40,424 nucleotides of DNA from contig RECH01000230.1 of assembly GCA_007694125.1 (NCBI GenBank), forward strand, positions 1 to 40,424, given 5' to 3'. A program made the translations under genes and the position numbers. How positions within the stretch are numbered: the stretch's first letter is position 1; each line of letters starts with the position of its first letter. The stretch comes from Leptolyngbya sp. DLM2.Bin15 (GTDB taxonomy: Bacteria > Cyanobacteriota > Cyanobacteriia > RECH01). A model generated the notes under the pieces. That model saw only the letters and a list, made by a program, of their open reading frames with translations. It ran no database searches and was not told where the DNA came from. Positions 23,411 to 30,878 of this stretch are shown here, in pieces.

Positions 23411-26155
23411 ATGCAGATTCTCTCAGTTACTCTGACGAATTTCAAAACTCACCAGGATCGCCACTTTGTATTCCAGCCAGGGGTAAATACTATCTGTGGG
23501 GAAAATGGAGCGGGCAAAACTAGCATCGTGGAAGCGATCGCTTGGGTACTCTTCAATTACCGTGGATCCTATAAGAATGAAGACTTAATTCGCAACGGTC
23601 AAAGCAGCACCCAGGTGGCGGTGGAGTTTGTGTCTAGCCACGATGAGCGCACCTATCAAGTTCAGCGCTGTACCACCAAGGGCTATCGCCTCTACGATCC
23701 ACAGCTTGACCAAGTTCTCAACTATCGCCACATTGAAGACGAAGTCACCCCTTGGCTACGGCAGCAGTTGGGCATTGCTCCTGGCATTGATCTCGGCCAG
23801 CTTTTTGCCAATACCATCGGTGTTCCCCAAGGTACCGTCACGTCTGACTTTTTGCAGCCGCCCACCCAGCGTAAGCAGATTTTTGACGCCATCTTGAAAG
23901 TTGAAGAATTTCGCTTGGTCTACAAGGAAACGGGGGCATTAGAGAAGTATGCCAAGGCTGAACTGGATCAAGTGAAGCAGGCGATCGCTCAATACAACGA
24001 AAGTCTAGAACCTTTACCGGAACTGCAATCCCGGCAAGCAGCACTGGTGGAAGCGATCGCTCAGGATGAGACTCACCTGGCAGCCCTGGAGCAAGAGCTG
24101 GCCCAGCTTGAAGAACGCCAAGCGGCGATCAGCCAGCGTCAGCAGCAGTTGCAAACCCTCACCGCTGAGAAACAAGCGATCGCTGCCCAGGTGGAGGCCA
24201 AGCAAAGCGCCCTGAAGATTCTAGACCAAGCGCTGCAGGCGGCCCGGCAGGCGGCCAACTTCTGCGCAGAAAATCGGGAGAGCTACGACCTCGTCCTGCA
24301 GGCGGAGCAGATGCTGGCCGATCTAGAGCAGCAGCGTAAGCAACGCCACCAACTGCAAACCCAGCGGCAAGACCTACAGCGACAGCTCACCCTAGGGCAA
24401 AACCAGCTCACCCGCTATGCCCTGCAGCTTGAGCAGGTTGAAAAGGCCGAACAAGACTGCGATCGCCTGCAGCCGTTGCTCGAAACCCAGGGACAGCTAG
24501 AGGAACAGCAGCGTCAGATCGATCAACAGATTCAGGCCCTCAGTGCCCAAACCGTTGAGTTTCAAAGTCTAGAACAGCATTTAAACCGTCTGCGAGGCCA
24601 GTGGAAGCAGGTATCCCAGGAGATCGATCGCATCCAGCCCTTTGAAGAGGCGATCGCCGCGATCCCCGAGCTAGAGCGCCAGCGCGATCGCCTCCAGCAA
24701 CAGTTGAGCCGGGTGGAAGCCGCCAAACAGTTTGAAGCCGAGCTGCGGCACCTGGTCACCCATACCCAAGCCCAACGGCAGCCCCATCTTGATCGCATTC
24801 AGGCAGGAATTGCCCTATTGCGCCAGCTTCCGCCCAGTGACACCCTGCAAGCGGCGATCGCTAGCATCGAAGCCGATAGGGACTTGACCACCGATCTGAT
24901 CACCGCTCTGCAAGGCATCCTCTCGGAACTAGGGGAGCAGGTGTCGGCGATCGCCCTGGGGCAGCAGTTGACCCAGGTCACCCAAACCTTGGATCAGGCC
25001 TATCGTCAGCGGGCTGAGGTGGCCACCTTGGAGGAAAAGCGGCATCGCTTGGTGGATTTGAAAACCGAGGGTGAACAAACGCGATCGCACCTAGAGCAGT
25101 TAACTCAACAGCTCGCCCAGCTCACGCCGTTGCAGACGGAGCGATCGCACCTGGCCCAGCAGCTTGCTGCCCTAGACAATCCCCGTGCCCGCCACCAGGT
25201 GCTGACTCAGGAGCTGCAGCGTCGGCCGGCCCTGCTTCAGGATCAACAGACTGCCCAAGATCAATTAGCTAAGGTAGACGATGCGATCGCTGCCTTAGAT
25301 CTACAACTGGTGCCCTTTGCCCAGCTCGATAGGGATCTTGAACGCCAGCAGCAGCAGCGCCAGCAGCACCAGACCGGGTATTTAGCCTATCTACGCTACC
25401 GCAACGATGCGGATCAGGTGCCCAAACGTCAGGCTGATCTAGATCAAGCGATCGCCGATCTCCAGCAGAGTCAAGATGCGGCCCAAGCGATCGAGGAGCA
25501 GTATCAAATCCTCATGCAGGACTATGATGCCGAGGCTGCCGAGGGGATTCGCAGCCGCTATGAGGCCACCCGTCGTCAGGTCGATCGCCTGTCGGGAAGT
25601 TTGCCCCAGCAACGTCAGCGCCAGGCGGAATTGGCTGAGCAGATCCACATCCTGATGGAGTTGGCCCATAAGCGCGATCAGGCTGAGGTTGATCTCAAGA
25701 CCAAGGAACGGATCAAGCGCCTGATTAGTTTTGCCCGCAAAGTTTACAAAGAGGCTGGGCCGCGGATCACGGAGCGCTATGTGCAAACGGTTTCCCAAGA
25801 AGCCGATCGCCTGTTTCGGGAACTGCTGAATCGCCCTAATGTGGCCCTGGAATGGACGCGAGACTATGACATTGTGGTGCAGGAAGGGCCCCACAACCGA
25901 CGATTTATGAACCTCTCTGGCGGTGAGCAAATGTGTGCAGCCTTGGCCGTGCGCCTAGCCCTGCTGCGAGTGTTTGCGGAAATTGACGTGGCTTTCTTTG
26001 ATGAACCCACCACCAATATGGATCGCCCCCGCCGTCGCCATCTGGCGGAAGCGATCGCCAATCTCAAATCGTTCCAACAACTGTTTGTGATCAGCCACGA
26101 TGACACCTTCGAGCAGGTCACCGAAAATGTCATCTTTGTCGAACGCCTTGCCTAG
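23411..26155 (+). CDS. Rad50/SbcC-like SMC-type ATPase lacking a CxxC zinc hook
   Basis: The protein has 914 residues. Walker A is GENGAGKTS at 30-38. The ABC signature LSGGEQMCAALAVRLALL is near 835, and Walker B DVAFFDEPTTNMD near 859-871, followed by the H-loop VISHDD. Two long Gln/Leu-rich coiled coils (about 175-445 and 525-770) flank a non-coiled segment at roughly 447-520 (RIQAGIALLRQLPPSDTLQAAIA). Rad50/SbcC normally have a CPxC zinc hook there; no CxxC occurs anywhere in this protein. It should be a DNA-end or repair ATPase. The partner gene starting at once downstream encodes a PD-(D/E)XK nuclease, not an SbcD/Mre11 phosphoesterase. Confidence 0.88.
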   Translation: MQILSVTLTNFKTHQDRHFVFQPGVNTICGENGAGKTSIVEAIAWVLFNYRGSYKNEDLIRNGQSSTQVAVEFVSSHDERTYQVQRCTTKGYRLYDPQLDQVLNYRHIEDEVTPWLRQQLGIAPGIDLGQLFANTIGVPQGTVTSDFLQPPTQRKQIFDAILKVEEFRLVYKETGALEKYAKAELDQVKQAIAQYNESLEPLPELQSRQAALVEAIAQDETHLAALEQELAQLEERQAAISQRQQQLQTLTAEKQAIAAQVEAKQSALKILDQALQAARQAANFCAENRESYDLVLQAEQMLADLEQQRKQRHQLQTQRQDLQRQLTLGQNQLTRYALQLEQVEKAEQDCDRLQPLLETQGQLEEQQRQIDQQIQALSAQTVEFQSLEQHLNRLRGQWKQVSQEIDRIQPFEEAIAAIPELERQRDRLQQQLSRVEAAKQFEAELRHLVTHTQAQRQPHLDRIQAGIALLRQLPPSDTLQAAIASIEADRDLTTDLITALQGILSELGEQVSAIALGQQLTQVTQTLDQAYRQRAEVATLEEKRHRLVDLKTEGEQTRSHLEQLTQQLAQLTPLQTERSHLAQQLAALDNPRARHQVLTQELQRRPALLQDQQTAQDQLAKVDDAIAALDLQLVPFAQLDRDLERQQQQRQQHQTGYLAYLRYRNDADQVPKRQADLDQAIADLQQSQDAAQAIEEQYQILMQDYDAEAAEGIRSRYEATRRQVDRLSGSLPQQRQRQAELAEQIHILMELAHKRDQAEVDLKTKERIKRLISFARKVYKEAGPRITERYVQTVSQEADRLFRELLNRPNVALEWTRDYDIVVQEGPHNRRFMNLSGGEQMCAALAVRLALLRVFAEIDVAFFDEPTTNMDRPRRRHLAEAIANLKSFQQLFVISHDDTFEQVTENVIFVERLA

Positions 26156-26188
26156 GTGCCGTCCCTGTCCCGTTATCCAACCAACTCC

Positions 26189-26968
26189 ATGCCGCTCCAG
26201 CTTTCCCAAAGTGCGCTGACTGTCCTCAGTCTCTGCCAACGAAAATTTCAGCATGTTTATTGGGATCAGCTCAGTGGCCTGATGCCCACGGAACAGCGAT
26301 CGCACCTAGAGTGGGGTAGCCGCTTCCACCACCTGATGCAGCAACGGGATCTAGGGCTACCGCTCCATGCCAACTCGGCCGATGATGTTTCCTTCTACCG
26401 CTGCATGGAGGCCTTGGTGCAAACCGTTCCCCAGATTTTTGACCCCAGCGCTTGGCGCGATCGCCTCAGTGAACATCGGCGCAGCCTGCGTCTAGGCGAT
26501 GCTGTCTTCACCGTCGTGTATGACCTGCTGCTGCTGGGTGATGACCAAGCCCAGATTATTGACTGGAAAACCTACCCTCGTCCTCAACAGTCTCACTGGC
26601 TCTCCCAGCATTGGCAAACCCGCCTCTATCCCTTCGTCCTGGCTGAAACCAGTGACTACAGTCCCGACCACATCAGCATGACCTACTGGTTTGTACAGCC
26701 CTATTTGACGGAACCGATCCCCCAATCCATCACCTTTCCCTACAGCACAGCCCAACACCAGCAAACGCGCCAACGCTTGACCACCCTGGTGGAACACCTG
26801 ATGGCTAGTCTCGCTGCCTACCAAGATGGACAACCCCTGCCCCAGCTACCTGAGGGATCGGCCGCCTGCGAAGACTGCGCCTTTGCCCTCCGCTGCCAGC
26901 GCGGTGCCTACGCTATTGCAACGCCGGCACTGCCTACGCTGACTGATATTGCCGAAGTGGTTCTTTGA
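26189..26968 (+). CDS. PD-(D/E)XK nuclease, RecB/Cas4-like, with putative Fe-S cysteines
   Basis: The protein is 259 residues from ATG 26189; the ORF-track start at 26156 follows the ATPase stop without a gap and is an alternative. The motifs are in order. LSLCQRKFQHVYW holds the first Cys. HLEWGSRFHHLMQQ is the motif I His region. VVYDLLLL supplies the acidic residue, IIDWKTY the DxK, and QTRLYPFVLAE the QxxxY motif IV. At the C-terminus, CEDCAFALRC supplies three more cysteines. One N-terminal and three C-terminal Cys is the 4Fe-4S pattern of Cas4/AddB-type nucleases. It is directly coupled to the Rad50-like ATPase, so the two probably form a DNA-processing complex. Confidence 0.82.
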   Translation: MPLQLSQSALTVLSLCQRKFQHVYWDQLSGLMPTEQRSHLEWGSRFHHLMQQRDLGLPLHANSADDVSFYRCMEALVQTVPQIFDPSAWRDRLSEHRRSLRLGDAVFTVVYDLLLLGDDQAQIIDWKTYPRPQQSHWLSQHWQTRLYPFVLAETSDYSPDHISMTYWFVQPYLTEPIPQSITFPYSTAQHQQTRQRLTTLVEHLMASLAAYQDGQPLPQLPEGSAACEDCAFALRCQRGAYAIATPALPTLTDIAEVVL

Positions 26969-27013
26969 GCATCTTCTTAGTCCGGTCGTTGAGCAAACCC
27001 GTCGCGCATCCTA

Positions 27014-27070
27014 CGAATGAACGCGTTGGCGTTAGCCTGCCGGAGGCATAGCGTCATGAGCGGAGCATTC
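27014..27070. repeat. Palindromic intergenic repeat
   Basis: It is a nested palindrome: GAATG/CATTC outermost, then GCGTTA/ATAGCG-like arms, and GCCTGCCGGAGGC at the centre. The sequence GCGTTAGCCTGCCGGAGGCATAGCG is of a type seen as dispersed repeats in many cyanobacterial genomes. It follows the nuclease gene and may act as a terminator. Confidence 0.5.
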
Positions 27071-27088
27071 ACACTTCCTACCCCTCGT

Positions 27089-27116
27089 TTTACAATGGGA
27101 GAGGACTAATTAAAAT
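27089..27116 (+). promoter_or_regulatory. Predicted sigma-70-type promoter of the small Cys-rich gene
   Basis: TTTACA (27089-27094) and TAAAAT (27111-27116) are separated by 16 bp. Transcription would start near 27123, giving a leader of about 50 nt with AGGAG before the ATG at 27171. Confidence 0.4.
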
Positions 27117-27170
27117 TTGTAACTAAATTCGCTCGATCAAGCGACGGCGGTTGCTGAGGAGAACAACACT

Positions 27171-27389
27171 ATGAATCCAGCCGACATTAACTGTGCAGAA
27201 GCCTGCGTGAATGGGTGTGTCCTAGGGGATCAATGCCCCAATCTAGAGTATCGGGCCCAGGCGTCCCAATTTATTGCCAGTACGTCCCTCGATGACATGC
27301 TGGCGATCGCTGAAGAAGCGGTGCGCAAAAAAACCTTAGAAAGAGTGTCAGAAGCACCCCAATGGGTCTTTCCAGAGGATGGCATCTAG
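27171..27389 (+). CDS. Small conserved Cys-rich protein
   Basis: The 72-residue protein opens MNPADINCAEACVNGCVLGDQCPN, with four closely spaced cysteines (Cx3Cx3Cx5C) that could bind metal or form a redox site. A helix follows (SLDDMLAIAEEAVRKKTLERV), then the short PQWVFPEDG tail. AGGAG stands 9 bases before the ATG. It resembles a family conserved in cyanobacteria without known function. No membrane segment is present. It is convergent with the Crp-linked zinc-finger gene. Confidence 0.75.
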   Translation: MNPADINCAEACVNGCVLGDQCPNLEYRAQASQFIASTSLDDMLAIAEEAVRKKTLERVSEAPQWVFPEDGI

Positions 27390-27458
27390 GGTCACACCGA
27401 TCCTAACGGTGGCGTTGCACTGGGCTGATAGAGCAAATCGCTAGGAAAGGGCCCAGCC

Positions 27459-27656
27459 CTAGCCATCGGGAAACTGCCAGCAATTCAGCCACTCGATTTG
27501 ACGACTGCCGCAGGTGCAGGCCTCTGGCCCCGACGCCACCCATTCTCGGTCGCACTGGCGGCAGTGACACAACACATTATTCCGACTGGCCTCTGCCAAG
27601 CGCGATCGCCATGCCCGACGATCGTCTTCACTTAGATAGAAGGTATCCTCGGCCAT
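27459..27656 (-). CDS. Small zinc-finger-like protein downstream of the Crp/Fnr gene
   Basis: The 65-residue protein carries NVLCHCRQCDREW and ACTCGSRQIEWLNCW, two Cys pairs or triplets separated by about 14 residues, as in a zinc ribbon. The N-terminus is charged and helical (LSEDDRRAWRSRLAEA). Its ATG is 6 bp after the stop of the Crp/Fnr regulator on the same strand, so translation is probably coupled. The function is unknown; an accessory nucleic-acid-binding role is conceivable but unproven. Confidence 0.7.
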   Translation of the reverse strand: MAEDTFYLSEDDRRAWRSRLAEASRNNVLCHCRQCDREWVASGPEACTCGSRQIEWLNCWQFPDG

Positions 27657-27662
27657 GGTTCT

Positions 27663-28361
27663 CTACACCAACATGCGATCGAGGGCATCAATGTCGGGAA
27701 TGCAGAGTACATCGCGATCGCGCTTGATTAACTCTTTTCTCTCTAGCTTATTAAGCACGCGGGTGACCGTTTCGCGGGCCAGCCCACTCAGGCTACTCAG
27801 CTCACGATGGGGCAGGTTGGGAATTTCCGTTCCCTGCTCGCTGACCGTTCCTTGCCCATCGGCTAAAAATAGTAAGATATCGGCCACCCGCGCGACGCTA
27901 TCCGCCTCCCGTAGCCGCAGCCGCCGGTTGACTTGACGCAGTCGTCGAGCCATCAGCTTAGCCAAATGAATGCCGGCTTGGGGTTCGGAGCTAATCAGCT
28001 TCACAAAATCTTGGGCTGGCATATTGCCAATCACCGTTTCCGCCAAGGTCAACACATCCGTGGAGCGCGGTACTTCATCGAGGGGAGCCATTTCCCCAAA
28101 CAGCTCTCCCTTGCCCAAAATATTCAGCGTAATCTCCCGTCCATCCAAGTTATAGGTGCGGATCTTGACCCACCCATCCAAAATGAAATAGACCGAACTA
28201 CCCCAATCATTTTCTAGCAAAATCACCTGTCCGGCGGGATGAGCCCGCACCACGACTTGGCTCGTCGCTTGATCAACAGACTCTTCTGGCAGCCCCTGAA
28301 AGAAGGGGGCCTGACGAATAATGGAATTATCTAAATCACGAGAACGAAACCGATCACGCAT
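27663..28361 (-). CDS. Crp/Fnr-family transcriptional regulator
   Basis: The 232-residue protein has an N-terminal cyclic-nucleotide-binding beta-roll (residues about 15-125): GQVILLENDWGSSVYFILDGWVKI, then GKGELFGEMAPLDEVPRSTDV. The GE and RS residues that contact cAMP in CRP are in place. A dimerisation helix and a C-terminal winged helix follow, with recognition helix LSSLSGLARETVTRVLNKLERKELI. The lack of N-terminal cysteines argues against an Fnr-type Fe-S sensor. Cyclic AMP sensing, as in cyanobacterial SYCRP1, is plausible but not shown. Confidence 0.88.
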   Translation of the reverse strand: MRDRFRSRDLDNSIIRQAPFFQGLPEESVDQATSQVVVRAHPAGQVILLENDWGSSVYFILDGWVKIRTYNLDGREITLNILGKGELFGEMAPLDEVPRSTDVLTLAETVIGNMPAQDFVKLISSEPQAGIHLAKLMARRLRQVNRRLRLREADSVARVADILLFLADGQGTVSEQGTEIPNLPHRELSSLSGLARETVTRVLNKLERKELIKRDRDVLCIPDIDALDRMLV

Positions 28362-28793
28362 GGAATCATAAAGTAATGAACTATAAGAGCAAATGAACTA
28401 GTGTCTTCTATACAGGTGGGGTCGTCCCTTCAGACACTATTTACACCGATACCCTGTGCATGGTTTAACCTACTGAACACTAGCTTAAGCAGTTTTGCGT
28501 CAATAACGTTCACGGTGATGGGTGTTGGCTATCGTTACATTGAAGATGGCTTGATGTGGGATCGAGACTGCCCTAACGTCATCCAGTCTATCCGTTCTAG
28601 ATACAAAAGACACACTCTTCACCCGCCGCTAGGTTGATCGAATGGCTTCCTAGCGAAGGTTTCACTGGATTGACCCCAGGATAGATGGGGCAGATTTGTA
28701 TCCCTAGTATCCTAGCGTTGTCAGGGACATTGTGGTTCAGGTCGTTAAGATTATCCTGAAAATTCCCTTGGATGGGCACCTCGTCTCCAACGT
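28362..28793. other. Intergenic region, no gene seen
   Basis: This region lies upstream of the Crp/Fnr gene and past the end of the next minus-strand gene. A 7-bp inverted repeat, AGTGTCT/AGACACT (28400-28438), encloses 25 nt and could be a regulatory site. It does not match TGTGA-N6-TCACA. ORFs of 60-78 residues here are not convincing. Confidence 0.4.
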
Positions 28794-29324
28794 CTACTCA
28801 TCGGGGCTAGACTCATCGGGGCTAGGTGTAAACAGAATATCATTCACCACAAATGGGGCATCAGACATCAGGGCTACTTGGTGCATATTGGGGCCGATCG
28901 CATCGAGGGTTAGGCAGGGCAAGGGTAGGGTTAAGTCTCGATGCTGGTGGAGCGATCGCTTGCCGTGAACGGCATGGCGGGCAATCACCTTACCCTGGGC
29001 ATCTAGGGCCACCAGGCTAATTTGGCGCAGGCCGATCACCGAGGCGCTGATGTGCAGCACGCTGGAGGAGAATCGCATGAGTAAGGAGGTGTGTCCTGCG
29101 GTGGGCATGAGAACTAGGGGGTGGGCATAGTGGGAGAAGGCAGGATTGGTGGGAGACAGGGCGATCGCCTGTTCAAACTGAATGCCATGGTCTCGATACT
29201 GATCTCGAACACGCTCAAAGGGGCTAAGCGCGTTAAAGGATAGATGTACCGTTGCTTTTGCCGTTTTTGTCGTTTTGGTTGTAGACATGGCCGGATGCAC
29301 GAGTGAAGATTTTCGAGGATTCAT
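28794..29324 (-). CDS. Conserved hypothetical beta-rich protein
   Basis: The protein is 176 residues from ATG 29324. After a Thr/Lys-rich start it reads VHLSFNALSPFERVRDQYRDHGIQFEQAIALSPTNPAFSHYA, LVLMPTAGHTSLLMRFSSSV and LVALDAQGKVIARHAV. The pattern of a domain that begins F-LSP--V-DQY---GI-F and continues with a strand-rich core resembles a beta-sandwich domain seen in cyanobacterial PEP-CTERM-type secreted proteins. Here there is no signal peptide or PEP-CTERM tail. The function is unknown. It diverges from uraH. Confidence 0.6.
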   Translation of the reverse strand: MNPRKSSLVHPAMSTTKTTKTAKATVHLSFNALSPFERVRDQYRDHGIQFEQAIALSPTNPAFSHYAHPLVLMPTAGHTSLLMRFSSSVLHISASVIGLRQISLVALDAQGKVIARHAVHGKRSLHQHRDLTLPLPCLTLDAIGPNMHQVALMSDAPFVVNDILFTPSPDESSPDE

Positions 29325-29462
29325 GACGTTCTGTGACAATGATGGCGAGATAGATGGTAGGGAGAACTGGGGGGCGATCGCGTTGTCCTTCCTGTCTAGG
29401 GATATCTACGGATCGATACTCAGGTCTACACCTTAGGATTCCGTAGTTTCCGGCTCAACCGC

Positions 29463-29717
29463 TTAAAGCTGTGGCACTTTATTAGGTGGTTGTCCGGATG
29501 GAACTATGGGGGTAGGGGTGAACCTGGGGGGCGATCGCTGCGATGCCCCCAGGCAGTTATCTTCAAGGATCCGGGTTGTGATCATCGATGAAATCCAGCC
29601 TTGGCCACCTCGGGATGTCTTGTGCCAGTCGGCTGAGTTGTCTAGGCCAAGGGCGATCGCTTTTAGGGGGTTCGCGGTATGGTTGAGGTCAGATTTGAGT
29701 GCAAGCGATTTCACCAT
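29463..29717 (-). CDS. Possible small ORF antisense to the uraH leader
   Basis: The 84-codon frame from the ATG at 29717 (MVKSLALKSDLNHTANPLKAIALGL) has GC-rich third positions like the neighbouring genes and fills an otherwise empty 375-bp gap. Its ATG overlaps the uraH ATG head to head within CATG. No ribosome site or family is recognised, and the C-terminal half is low complexity. It is weakly supported. Confidence 0.25.
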   Translation of the reverse strand: MVKSLALKSDLNHTANPLKAIALGLDNSADWHKTSRGGQGWISSMITTRILEDNCLGASQRSPPRFTPTPIVPSGQPPNKVPQL

Positions 29718-30075
29718 GACCGGATACCTGACCACCCATATTCTTGATACGGCCCACGGATGTCCAGCAGCAGGGGTGGCGATCGCCCTTTGGAGCATTT
29801 CTGCTGAGGGAGACCGTCTATTACTCGCCCAGGTCACTACTAATGAGGATGGCCGCACCGATGCACCGTTGTTGACCGACAGCGGTTTTAAGGTAGGTAC
29901 CTATGAGCTAGTCTTTTCCGTGGGCAGCTATTTTGCGCAGTTCAACCAAGCAGCTCCCAATCCACCGTTTTTGGATGACATTCCCCTGCGCTTCAGTGTG
30001 GCGAATTCTGCCGCCCACTATCATGTGCCCTTACTGGTTTCTCCCTGGTCTTATAGCACCTACCGAGGTAGCTAG
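29716..30075 (+). CDS. uraH: 5-hydroxyisourate hydrolase (transthyretin-like)
   Basis: The protein is 119 residues from the ATG at 29716 (MTGYLTTHILDTAHGCPAAGVAIALW). The N-terminal His in LTTHILD, the second conserved segment (TTNEDGRTDAPLL) and the C-terminal tetrapeptide YRGS are the signature of HIU hydrolase. This enzyme converts 5-hydroxyisourate to OHCU in urate breakdown. The 70 codons the ORF track adds upstream are not family-like. No urate oxidase or OHCU decarboxylase gene lies in this window. The TAG stop lies inside the CTAG edge of repeat copy C. Confidence 0.92.
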   Translation: MTGYLTTHILDTAHGCPAAGVAIALWSISAEGDRLLLAQVTTNEDGRTDAPLLTDSGFKVGTYELVFSVGSYFAQFNQAAPNPPFLDDIPLRFSVANSAAHYHVPLLVSPWSYSTYRGS

Positions 30076-30181
30076 TACTCTGAGGCGGAAGTGACCCGCC
30101 TATTTACGAAGACGGAAACCCTTGTGTGTCCTGGATTCCTTTTCGTTTTTCTGTCTTCGTTCTTCTGTCTTGTGATACTAG
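30072..30181 (-). repeat. 110-bp dispersed repeat, copy C (inverted)
   Basis: The reverse complement runs CTAGTATCACAAGACAGAAG to CAGAGTACTAG. It keeps AAAAGGAATCCAGGACA and AAATAGGCGGGTCACTTCCGCC identical or nearly so to copy B. Its edge supplies the uraH stop codon. Confidence 0.9.
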
Positions 30182-30214
30182 TGGGGCAGATGTAGCGATG
30201 CCCATTTAAAACAC

Positions 30215-30242
30215 GAGAGGCGCAGCCTGGGCTGCGCCTCTC
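30215..30242 (-). terminator. Strong 12-bp terminator hairpin
   Basis: GAGAGGCGCAGC and GCTGCGCCTCTC are perfectly complementary around a CTGG loop. On the minus strand the hairpin is followed by GTGTTTTAAA. It ends the minus-strand gene at 30310 and may also stop uraH transcription from the other side. Confidence 0.7.
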
Positions 30243-30309
30243 TTCGGTATGCTACCGGAGCTACTGGAACTATCCATAGTGGATTTTAGGTGACCTCAAC
30301 TCAATAGGG

Positions 30310-30684
30310 TTAGGCAAAGGGGGCGGCGATCGCCATCCGTTTGCGGGTAAACCAGTTGCCCGATGAGGGTTGAACAGGTTTGTCTGGATCAGACGACTGC
30401 GATGGATCTGCACCGGGTTGGGTAGCAAACACTAGCATCGAGTCGCTAGGACGCACAACCATTTCTTGCCGAGCAAGCGCATCACGCCATTGTCGTCCCT
30501 TTTTCCATGCACGCAGCTTGGTAACAGTCCAGCGGGGATTTACCGTATATCCAGCAAACCCGGCTCGGAGGGCAGCGTGATTGGCGGCGGGAATGGAGGT
30601 GCGAACATACACGCCGGGTGTTAGTTCAACCACCGTGAAGTTAGGCTGGGGCGAGACGTTGGACGCCGAGATAGTGTGAGACAT
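30310..30684 (-). CDS. Conserved hypothetical protein
   Basis: The protein is 124 residues from ATG 30684, chosen because AAGGAG stands 8 bases upstream; the ORF-track start is not supported. It reads MSHTISASNVSPQPNFTVVELTPGVYVRTSIPAANHAALRAGFAGYTVNPRWTVTKLRAWKKGRQWRDAL. The C-terminus is Ser/Pro-rich. No signal peptide, membrane helix or known catalytic motif is seen. The central TVNPRWTVTKLRAWKKGRQWR segment is basic and aromatic. The family is not recognised. Confidence 0.6.
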   Translation of the reverse strand: MSHTISASNVSPQPNFTVVELTPGVYVRTSIPAANHAALRAGFAGYTVNPRWTVTKLRAWKKGRQWRDALARQEMVVRPSDSMLVFATQPGADPSQSSDPDKPVQPSSGNWFTRKRMAIAAPFA

Positions 30685-30878
30685 GGACTTCACTCCTTCT
30701 CTATTCAATTGACTAGGTACATCTATCGACCATCATACCCCTGTATTACAAATTATTGCACTGCGCAACATGGCGGAACTGGGGCGCAGACCTTGCGGGT
30801 GATAGGATACGGATGGTCTACTGATGTTTTCACTCAGGTTCATCGCTGTTCAGGATAGTGTTCAGGATAGGTTAAAGC

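Noticed and set aside
27423-27460. GGGCTG/CAGCCC pairing as terminator between the convergent small genes
   Set aside because: The stem is 6 bp with a loop of over 25 nt and has no T-run.
28400-28438. Inverted repeat AGTGTCT/AGACACT as a CRP autoregulation site
   Set aside because: The half-sites do not match TGTGA/TCACA and the spacing is far too long for a CRP dimer site.
28401-28637. Plus-strand 78-residue ORF upstream of the Crp/Fnr gene
   Set aside because: It has no domain, no ribosome site, and lies over probable promoter DNA of the regulator.
29506-29715. 70-codon N-terminal extension of uraH in the ORF track
   Set aside because: HIU hydrolase begins at MTGYLTTHILD; the extension has no similarity to the family and no signal peptide.
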